Assembly: GCF_046630445.1 (NCBI RefSeq)
Contig: NC_092341.1
Span: 259,328,001 to 259,392,000 of the forward strand
Direction: 5' to 3'
Length of the DNA: 64,000 nt
From: Rutidosis leptorrhynchoides
Lineage: Eukaryota > Streptophyta > Magnoliopsida > Asterales > Asteraceae
Shown here: positions 56,473 through 64,000 of the stretch, one piece after another
How positions within the stretch are numbered: the stretch's first letter is position 1
Layout of the letters: each line of letters begins with the position of its first letter
Position numbers and translations under genes: made by a program
Notes under the pieces: generated by a model
Told to the model about the DNA's origin: nothing
The model's database searches: none
The model's input: the letters and a program-made list of their open reading frames with translations, nothing else

Positions 56473-58373
56473 GCTTTGTTTTTGAAAGCTTCAAGCCCTT
56501 CGCCTTCGATGCCTTTCATAAGTTTCCCAAATTTTCGATAATCGTCTTTTTTTTGCTCTTTTTTGGTAACAGTGGGTTTATCATTGACTTTACCTGATAA
56601 TGAACTATTTGTGCAAACTGATGTAACAACTTCATCGAATTCACCTCTAGTTTCATATAACTCAGTAGCATCTAGAATCTCTTCATTTAAGGCATTCTTC
56701 TTAGCTTTTGTGTTGTTAATTTTAACAGAACTTTTATGAAATGAGGAAGAAGGTTCATCAACATTCAAGACCTTATCTTTTTGGATGTTTTTGCGGGTTA
56801 TAGCACATGAGGCCCTGCAATCTTTTCCTTCACACTCATGATCAGTCAATGAAGTGGGATCAGTGGTGAGTGTTTCTTCAGTAATGGGTTGGGCATGAGA
56901 GAGATTGGAATTGACAGGAAGGGTAGAAGAAAGTTTTGGTGCTACATTCTGCTTTGGTGGAGGTGAAGAGTAAAAAGGTGATGGGGATGTAAGGAGTGTA
57001 GTTGACATGTTAAGGATGTTTAGTTTGCCTGTACTTTTTAAAACCTCAGAATAGCTCAAATCTGAATTGAGGATTTCCTTGTCCCTACACAAAATATTAC
57101 CCGTCGGTTCTTTGGTAATATTGTCTTTAAAGTGATTCAATTGTTTAATAGATGCTCCATATACATTATTCAAGTAAACATCTTTTTCCTTGGAGCCACC
57201 CAAAGTAACAGACCTCACCTCATTAGTCATATCCCTAGCCTCTTGTGGTTGACTTTCAACGTGGGGGATTGGAGTATTGGAACTATCACCTTTAGATTTT
57301 GAATTCCCCCCCCCCCCAACTAAGAACTCACCTTCTTCCAAAACTTTTTCAGGCGTCAAATCAGAATGATTCTCATCTTCTAAAGATTCGAAAATAGGGT
57401 CGTCTGGGTTTTTTGTTATCGATTCATTATGGGACTTAATGAAATCTTCCTCAAACAAGTTGTTAATGCTAGGAATTCCACCATATTCTTCCACCCAAAC
57501 TTGACAAGATATAGTATTGGACAATTTTGTTTTGACATACCTGGGTGAAAATTTGGGGTCTTTGATTTCTACAAACGCAAATAAAGACTCTGCCTGGAAA
57601 AATTCGTATGACCTTGATGCAATATAAATGACTTTCCCAACAGTGCTAGCAACGATCATAATGTTTTCCCTAAATAAGCAATCGAAGGGTATACCTTTTA
57701 ATTCAAGCCAGACGAATCTTAAGAATTTATGCTTTCTTTCGTCCATAGGTTGAACCATAAGAAACTCGTCGTCTTCAAGGGTTGGCCCAGAATTAACATT
57801 CTGAAAGCTTTCCAAATCCTGACATTGAACTATAACCCCGTATTTCCCCCACATGGAGATCGAAGTGACCTTGGCCTCTCTTTTTCTCAGCCAAATCTTA
57901 AGCTTTTCTCCGGTGATGGGAATTTTGTCAATAATCATGACTAAAAGGGATGAGTTAAAAGAGATATCATTGTTATCGTGTAACCAGATCTCGTGATTAT
58001 TAGTCGAAGATTCTTTTCGACTGACTTGTGGTGTCACTCGTTTGACAATGAGGTAGTTTCTGGCAAAACTAACAGTGATTTTCTTGCCATTTAAAGTGCT
58101 ACCGTTCATCCTATAGATGGCTGCAGCGGCTTGTTGACGAAGTTCAAACCTTACGAATGCGAAACTTCGATTTTGCTGCCATGAAATACCCTGAATGTCA
58201 CCGAACCTGTTAAAATTTTTGGTAATTGAAGAATGGGAGATTGTGGTTGGTAAATTGCCGATGTAAATGGTATTGATCTTGAAATTGGGGGTGAAAGGCT
58301 GGTTATGGATAGGGATTGAATTTGGGTAGGTTGGTCGGAAATTAGGATAAGGAAAAACGACTGAGGAAGTCAT
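56469..58373 (-). CDS. LINE ORF1 protein with RRM
   Basis: 634 intact codons from ATG at 58373. An RNA recognition motif lies at residues about 30-115, with RNP2 IYIGNL and RNP1 SFAFVRFE. A second folded region (about 145-330) resembles the DUF4283-like domain of plant LINE ORF1 proteins (LKIWLRKREAKVTSISMWGK). The C-terminal half is low complexity and hydrophilic, and I see no CCHC knuckle. A run of ten C (about 57308-57317) encodes Gly residues and is a slip-prone site, yet the frame is kept. ORF1 proteins bind element RNA. The TGA stop overlaps the ORF2 start codon, which suggests termination-reinitiation. Confidence 0.85.
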   Translation of the reverse strand: MTSSVVFPYPNFRPTYPNSIPIHNQPFTPNFKINTIYIGNLPTTISHSSITKNFNRFGDIQGISWQQNRSFAFVRFELRQQAAAAIYRMNGSTLNGKKITVSFARNYLIVKRVTPQVSRKESSTNNHEIWLHDNNDISFNSSLLVMIIDKIPITGEKLKIWLRKREAKVTSISMWGKYGVIVQCQDLESFQNVNSGPTLEDDEFLMVQPMDERKHKFLRFVWLELKGIPFDCLFRENIMIVASTVGKVIYIASRSYEFFQAESLFAFVEIKDPKFSPRYVKTKLSNTISCQVWVEEYGGIPSINNLFEEDFIKSHNESITKNPDDPIFESLEDENHSDLTPEKVLEEGEFLVGGGGNSKSKGDSSNTPIPHVESQPQEARDMTNEVRSVTLGGSKEKDVYLNNVYGASIKQLNHFKDNITKEPTGNILCRDKEILNSDLSYSEVLKSTGKLNILNMSTTLLTSPSPFYSSPPPKQNVAPKLSSTLPVNSNLSHAQPITEETLTTDPTSLTDHECEGKDCRASCAITRKNIQKDKVLNVDEPSSSFHKSSVKINNTKAKKNALNEEILDATELYETRGEFDEVVTSVCTNSSLSGKVNDKPTVTKKEQKKDDYRKFGKLMKGIEGEGLEAFKNKA

Positions 58374-58509
58374 GGGAGAGAGAAAACAGGAACTATAACG
58401 TTATTAATTGTGTTTAGGACCTTGGATTCTAGGGATCTTTGGTCTGTTTTGTATAAGTACTATTCTTTCTTTGAGTAAATAAGGTTTGTTACCAAAACTA
58501 GAAAGCAGC

Positions 58510-59313
58510 TAAAAGTTGGTTCTTTTTTAGGTAATTAGTTCAGAATACATTGAAATATGAGAAGTTTGTTTGGTTTTATCAATCTTGAACATACTTGTAT
58601 GTTTGGTATACATACTTATCTAATTTTGTGCCATAATCTGATTATTTTGTGACAACAAAAAAAAGGATTAAAAGCAATCATATTGGACGAAAATGGAAAA
58701 GATTCAAAAACCACCAAGAATGTTGTTTATAAATAAGTCTTGAGATGTATTTGAATTATACCATTGATTTGGAGACTTCTACTGCATCTTTAAATCCGAA
58801 GATGGAGTAAATTTAAAAAGTTATGTTAGTGGATTAGTATATTGATTTTGTTTAAGGATTACTATTTATCAAGAACATGTTGATGTGGTTTAGGTTTTTT
58901 TTTTTTTTTTTATTTATATTCAATTACATAGCATTTATGTTTCAGTTACTTTACTGGTTTCTTTATCTAGGTGTTATTGTTCATACAGGTAATCTATAAG
59001 AGCAGTACTTATCAATTTAGGTCTCGCTAAGCTGAGTAAAAATCAATGAAATTGAATAAAAATTAGAAACCCTTAATTGAAAAGATAATAGAGATAAATG
59101 TAAGAAGATGAGTAAAAATTATAATCTATGAAAAGTAAAAGATACCTGACGTGATGATGAGACAGATGATTTTAGAACCATAAAAAAATAAAAGCTTGTT
59201 TATAAGATATCCATGGAGAAGCATTTGGAGAGAAAGAAGGAAAGAGGTACATTTTCCTAAAAAATTTTACAATTTTTTTCTGAAAATTACACAATAACAA
59301 TCAAATACAAACC
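58510..59313. other. Host or unknown DNA, no gene seen
   Basis: AT-rich DNA between the LINE and the copia-3 LTR, with poly-T tracts (58894-58911). I looked for a second PILS exon and did not find one. Confidence 0.4.
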
Positions 59314-61390
59314 TGTAAGTAACTAGAGGGGGGTGAATAGTTACTTAGTCGATTTTTAAAAAAATTTCTTTAGCGTTTTGTTGAACTTGAACTTGATATA
59401 GTGTGATTTGAAATGTTTGTTCTCTAATAATGCTAGCAACACAAATATATGTTAAATTGTAAGTAAAAGATAAGGGAAGAGAGAACAAACACAACGATTT
59501 ATAGTGGTTCGGGAAGATGTTAACTAATCTTCCTTAATCCACTCTTCAATTCTACGAATTGAGATTTTTCTTCACTATGATACTCCAAACTCGGTGGAGT
59601 GTCCGGATACAACACTAGTACTTCGATAAGCCGCACCTTGTGAACTCTTACGTCCCTTTGAAGACTTCACAAACACCTATAGCTCTTACCACAAGATCCT
59701 AATGAACTTATCCTAGTGAAAACACAACTATCCTCTAGATCCCTTTAAGAAGACAGTTTACAAGTAAACTTATAACTTTAAGCTTACAAGTACTCTTGCT
59801 AGAATCACTCTTAAAGATTACAAATTAAGTATAAGAATGATATCAGTAAGTATGAGAAAATATGAGTGCAAGAGGTGAGTCTTCAAATGCTTCAAGGCTT
59901 GGCTTTTATACGAAAGAGAAATCTGCTTGGAAGTCATACGGCTCACTGCACGGTAGAACGTGGTTCAACCGTGTACCTCTGACATCTGATTCTTATGGCC
60001 GTTTTTGTCCTTTGAAAATTGTCATTTTCCCTTGTTGAATAGCTGCAACTAGAGGCCAATTAATTCTGAAATTATCCTCATTACCCTTTATGTTTTGGAC
60101 ATAAGTTTGGAAGTTAACATGTCCTCTAAAGAAGAAAGTCTTCAATCTTTGACCATTTGTCATTGATTACCAAAAGAGGTAATTGCAGATTTTTGTCTCT
60201 TGACAAACCATTATCTTCCAAAAGCTTCATCAACCTTTCTTAATTACTTGTCATTTAGCTTATAGGAGTATCTTGCCCTTTAGAACATTGTTACAACTTA
60301 AATGAACTAGTTTGAATCTAGTTTGAACACAATGATTCTTGTTATATCTTGACTAGACTTGAACTAATTACATTCTTATACAAATAATGATACATAGAGC
60401 TAATGAGAGAGCAACTCTTTAATTGGGACTTTAATGACCATTATTAGTATGTTTAAATGATACTATGTATTGGGGTAAGGAGATATGACACTTGAGTGTT
60501 TTAGCCTAAATCAAGCTTAAAGTGTCATTAAGATGTCATTAGGTGTGATTAGTGAAAATTAACATCTTTTGGTTCAAAACTCTTTTTAGATCAAAGAGGG
60601 CAACTATTATAAGCATGTTAAAAAAGGTTTTGTAAATTATAGATGCCGGGAACTAGTCAAACTTTATTTGGTCAAGATTGGTAACAGAGAAAACTGCGGT
60701 CGGGCTGAGGTCGTCCGTGAAGTCAGCCGTAGGTTTACAGTTTTAGAAAAGCTTGAACTCCATGTGTGCATATATATTTTTTCAAAATTGGCTTGTTTAA
60801 TGACAGGATCCTCAAAACCCGGTGATGATTTTGTGTGATGAAAAGCTTAAGGATCTTTTTGGATGTGAAAGCATTTCTGCTATGAAAATTCCTGAGTTGT
60901 TGGATATCGACATTTTACATTAAGATGATTTCATATGTTTATCTAACCTTTGGACTTTATATCACATTTCACCAACAAACGTTAATTTAAAAACTTGAAA
61001 ACCTATTAAGAGTATATTTAATCTTACTTTTCTAAAACATTTTACGATATAACAAACTTCTTCTATTATAACCTTTTTAGTAAAATGATTATTGAATATA
61101 TTTAGTTTTGGAAAACAAAGTTTTCATATTTATTTAATATTGTTTCAAACGTACAAAAACATTTTTTGTTTTAAAGAGAATTTTATTATTAAAACGTTCA
61201 CGGTTGACCGTGGTGCAGCCGTGTAGCATTTTTCCCAAGATAATTACTTAAGTATTGGTCTTTTGCTAGAGATAGTTTAGGCTCATGAACTCATGTCGTC
61301 CTACATATGATTAATTACTAGGTTCTTGTGTGTCATCATCAAAACAAAGTGATTAACTTTTGAATATTATGATTTGAGTCTTAACCAACA
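59314..61390 (-). repeat. Copia-3 3' LTR (boundaries presumed)
   Basis: On the plus strand TGTAAGTAACTAGAGG...GGTTAACCAACA-type ends, written here as TGT...ACA, about 2.08 kb. It contains TTTATAGTGGTTCGG (59498-59512), common in SIRE/Maximus LTRs, and GC-rich dyads near 59948-59976, 60694-60732 and 61199-61224. A SWIB exon lies inside at 60807-60923. No partner LTR is available, so the left boundary is tentative. Confidence 0.55.
60807..60923 (+). pseudogene. SWIB-domain exon fragment
   Basis: Preceded by a splice acceptor (TTTAATGACAG, ending at 60806), the frame reads DPQNPVMILCDEKLKDLFGC and SAMKIPELLDIDILH, then TAA. This matches the core of SWIB/MDM2-type domains (CDEKLKxLF) found in plant chromatin-remodelling and transcription proteins. 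The end of the domain (usually a His followed by a basic tail) is altered, and I see no other exon nearby. It is antisense to copia-3 and lies within its presumed LTR. Confidence 0.65.
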
Positions 61391-61412
61391 TTCTCCCCCT
61401 TTTTGATGATGA
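61391..61412 (-). other. Copia-3 polypurine tract region
   Basis: The minus strand reads GTCATCATCAAAAAGGGGGA, then GAA and the LTR start TGTTGG. This is the characteristic SIRE/Maximus 3' junction. Confidence 0.75.
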
Positions 61413-61747
61413 CAAACACATGAGTGAGTGTTAACTATGTAGGTCGACATAAGTGTTAACATCACTTACCATACACTTTCTCCCCTTTTTGTCAAAGCAA
61501 AAAGTTTAGTCCCACATAGAACTAAGCGCACCCTAGAGTAATGCTCCCCCTTAAATCGTACACACTTATCAATTGTTCCTATTAATAAAATGGCTCCCCT
61601 TCGAACCAATAGTAAACATAAATAGTAACAAACATCATAAGCATAGCAAGTGCATTACAATAATCAGGACATAACAAGTTTTAATCCTAGGAGAAGTGTT
61701 GTATCTGCCCGCCCTTATAAAATATTCTTAACCAACATTAATTATTT

Positions 61748-62560
61748 CTAAGGATAAATGCCATTGGTGCTAAAAGCATCGGAGATTGTTGAGCTTTCAT
61801 TGTCGGAAGAGAGGATGATCACCGAATGAGCTACCCAATAGGTTAGCGGAACAGTGGACACGGGTTGAGGAATTTGAGAGGAGTTGATGGCACCAACAAA
61901 TCGGAAAATTCAATTAAGATGGTTTGAGTACGGAAGTGGACGAGTTCCTAGTTCTCGAAGATAACTCATTATTTGAGTAGTGAGATAGGCGAGATTTATG
62001 GGTTCATGAGTGAGAAGTGACCACATGACAATGACTTCGGTTCCGGAGATGTGAGTAGCGGTGGGTTCCCGACAATAAACATTGTTCCGAACGACATTAA
62101 GAATAAGTTGAAGATCATGGCGGATTTCGTTATCTTGAATGCGAAGTCATCGGTTGAAGTTTCATTGTACTCCCAGAGTAGTGATAAGATCTAAGATGGG
62201 TTGCATCGAAAATGTAGGGTTGAGTGCTCTTAGATCGGTTGAAGGAGTATAGAAGGAACGCCCATTTGAAGGAATGGCGATGACGATTGCGAATTGTTCA
62301 AAAGACCAAGTGTAAGGTGTATCGAAAAGTCGAAATGCAACTTGATCGGGATTTGAAACATCAAGATTAGCATAGAATTCCCTAATTAACGTTGGATAAA
62401 TGGTTTCATCAAGCTCAAGAAACGAGAAGCAATTATTATGGGTGAAAAGTTGAGTTAATTCGGGAAATTCGGTATGATGAACAATACGTTCCTCATGAAG
62501 TGTTCTAGTCTCCATGTGTTGCCTATTGTTCGTGATACGTTGATTTCTAGTGTTGGTCAT
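61748..62560 (-). pseudogene. Copia-3 env-position ORF (plant transposon protein-like)
   Basis: Starts at an ATG at 62560 and runs 132 codons with EFYANLDVSNPDQVAFRLFD, WSFEQFAIVIAIPSNG, to a TGA at 62162. The same frame continues past this and at least two more stops, showing HISGTEVIVMWSLLTHEPIN and LRELGTRPLPY, to a stop at 61748. The pattern fits the family called putative plant transposon protein, often encoded after pol in SIRE-like elements. Function unknown. Confidence 0.65.
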
Positions 62561-63218
62561 TTCCTAGAAAAATCACAAATTTAGCAAACTAATCAAGTTG
62601 TTAAGTTTGAAAATCTATATGCTAAACATGTGTAGATTAGTCCTTTTCTAGACTCATTTTGAAAACTATGAATTTGAAATTAAATTGTACTATTTTTCTT
62701 TTGAAAATTTAGACAAGTTTCATCATTTTGCTCTATGTTTGTCAAAAGTAGATACTAGTCATGAGATTGACAAGTATCATAATAATTTGTTCAAACATAT
62801 GTGTGTGTGCATGAGTGAGGTTAAAAATTCAAAGCATATATGAGTTTTTGTGCAAGAAATCACTATTATGACAAAAAAACTTTTTTAAAACAAATTTTAC
62901 TCTTATATTTTAAGAAATTCATGCAATTAACAAGTGTTCCTATTAGTTTGGAAAGATCAATAAAATTGAGATTAAGATTTTGGATGATTACCTTAAAGAG
63001 AATTGAAAGAATATGGACCACCTTTTGAAAAATACTTGAGGGTAGGACAAAAGTAAATCTGAAAATTAAGTGGTTGGGGTTTAAGGAAGAGATGTGGTTG
63101 GTGGAAAAGTTGTTTGGACATTAAAAGAAAAGCATAAAGGACAAAGAAATTCGTCAGACATCAGGCGGCTCTCTACACGATCGACCGTGGTTCGACCGTT
63201 CATGATCAGGATAGAATT
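62561..63218 (-). other. Copia-3 spacer between pol and extra ORF
   Basis: AT-rich non-coding DNA. A GC-rich dyad (CGACCGTGGTTCGACCG, 63182-63198) resembles the LTR dyads of the same element. No gene seen. Confidence 0.5.
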
Positions 63219-63380
63219 TTATGGAGTGTGTTCCATCATTTCCAACCCATTCCTAAGCAAGTTAAAGGTTTCCTTTTTAAGGGGCTTAGTGAATATGTCA
63301 GCTATGTTTTTCGTAGATTCTACCTTATCTATTACAATATTACCATTTTGGACGTGATCACGAAGGAAATGGTGCCTAAT
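63219..63380 (-). pseudogene. pol: Copia-3 RNase H C-terminus
   Basis: The minus-strand frame gives IRHHFLRDHVQNGNIVIDKV and STKNIADIFTKPLKKETFNL, ending at TAA 63219-63221. This is the standard copia pol end. It is truncated at 63380 by the adjoining gypsy LTR. Confidence 0.85.
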
Positions 63381-63381
63381 G

Positions 63382-64000
63382 TGTCGTGACCCGTCCTAAT
63401 CCAATCTGGACGAATACATTACATTTGGTTACATCACGAGGTACTTGACCTCTATATGATACATTTTACAAATATTGCATTCGTTTTGAAAAGACAAACT
63501 TTCCTTACATCGAAAGTTGACGATATGCATACCATTTCATAATATATCCAACTATAATTGACTTAATAATAATCTTGATGAACTCAACGACTCGAATGCA
63601 ACGTCTTTTGAAATATGTCATTAATGACTCCAAGTAATATCTCTAAAATGAGCAAATGCACAGCGGAAGATTTCTTTAATACATGAGAATAAACATACTT
63701 TAAAGTGTCAACCAAAAGGTTGGTGAGTTCATAAGTTTATCGTAAACAATAAAATTCATCATTTTGATAGACCACAAGATTTAAATCCTGCATGGTACAA
63801 ATGGGCCCGAATCCTATACCCACCTGTAATGTACATGCGATATCTTTTAAATACAGTACACCTTTCTTGTGTACGAAATCATCTTTCATAAATCTTAGTA
63901 ACCGTACACATATCTTGTGCACAAAAATAACATACACATAACTTGTGTATAAAATCATTCTCTCGATACATAACATTCACTTTTCATTGCTTTCATAGCT
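63382..64000 (-). repeat. Gypsy LTR, partial, related to gypsy-1 family
   Basis: Starts TGTCGTGACCCGTCC on the plus strand and aligns through with the gypsy-1 LTR. Shared blocks include TTGACCTCTATATGA and CAGCGGAAG, and GAGAATAAACAT followed by GTTGGTGAGTT. It is clearly diverged and has its own sequence in the second half. It continues beyond the right edge. By analogy with gypsy-1 the element would be on the minus strand. Confidence 0.75.

Larger units (their letters stand above)
52634..58509 (-). mobile_element. LINE (L1-type, RRM-bearing ORF1), near full length
   Basis: Minus-strand non-LTR element with ORF1 (56469-58373), ORF2 (52786-56472) and a 3' poly-A, seen as an 18-20 base T run at about 52634-52653. 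A candidate target duplication is TAAAAATTGGT (52623-52633) against TAAAAGTTGGT (58510-58520), with one mismatch. ORF1 and ORF2 overlap by four bases (ATGA). ORF1 is intact; ORF2 has three in-frame stops. An RRM at the N-terminus of ORF1 is the arrangement described for BNR-type plant LINEs. Confidence 0.9.
59314..63380 (-). mobile_element. Copia-3: SIRE/Maximus-like copia, 3' part only
   Basis: Minus-strand element. RNase H ends at 63219, followed by an env-position ORF (61748-62560), a polypurine-rich tract (61391-61412) and a presumed 3' LTR (59314-61390). The order pol, extra ORF, GGGGGAGAATGTTGG is typical of SIRE/Maximus. The upstream part is cut off by a gypsy LTR at 63381. Confidence 0.75.

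Overview
The window is repeat-rich nuclear DNA of a flowering plant, about two thirds A+T. It is a stack of nested retrotransposons with a few host gene fragments. The LTR families, the F-box type and the gene fragments suggest a eudicot, most likely Asteraceae; this rests on recognising repeat families, not on any search. I see no tRNA, rRNA, CRISPR or prokaryotic feature.

Layout. (1) 1-30404 is one old, minus-strand Ty1/copia element (copia-1; 5' LTR 30166-30404). Two gypsy elements sit inside it. An Athila-type element is cut by the left edge (5' LTR 12039-14037, TSD side CAGTT). A chromodomain gypsy (gypsy-1, 14957-25774, TSD ATTTA) carries two extra sense ORFs between its primer binding site and gag: an acidic repeat protein and an F-box protein. 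(2) 30704-49430 is a tandem duplication of a ~1.5 kb host unit. The first copy was hit by a small copia (copia-2, 30945-45797, TSD CGTAC) and a hAT-like element (46358-47210, TSD ATAGTCAT). Copia-2 was in turn hit by a very young gypsy (gypsy-2, 33756-42562, TSD AAAAG). The second copy preserves both empty sites and has gained a 186-bp near-perfect palindrome. (3) 49424-52490 holds gene fragments: an SRP-receptor-alpha pseudogene and the first exon of a PIN-LIKES (PILS) carrier. (4) 52634-58509 is an antisense LINE with an RRM-type ORF1 and an ORF2 carrying three nonsense codons. (5) 59314-63380 is the 3' part of a SIRE/Maximus-like copia, with a SWIB-domain exon inside its presumed LTR. It is cut by another gypsy LTR that runs off the right edge.

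Most notable points. The gypsy-1 accessory cassette is intact while its gag-pol carries two stops, one of them exactly at the integrase catalytic Glu codon. A 15-base copy of its polypurine tract lies between the cassette and gag. The Athila element has well-formed splice signals: an internal exon (4303-4738) whose last 14 codons join in frame to the env-position ORF at 2466. Copia-2 and gypsy-2 have identical or nearly identical LTRs but long-dead coding regions, so both were probably copied in trans. Several unrelated elements carry GC-rich dyad motifs that stand out from their AT-rich surroundings.

Coordinates of element ends come from reading repeats by eye; divergence values are hand counts.
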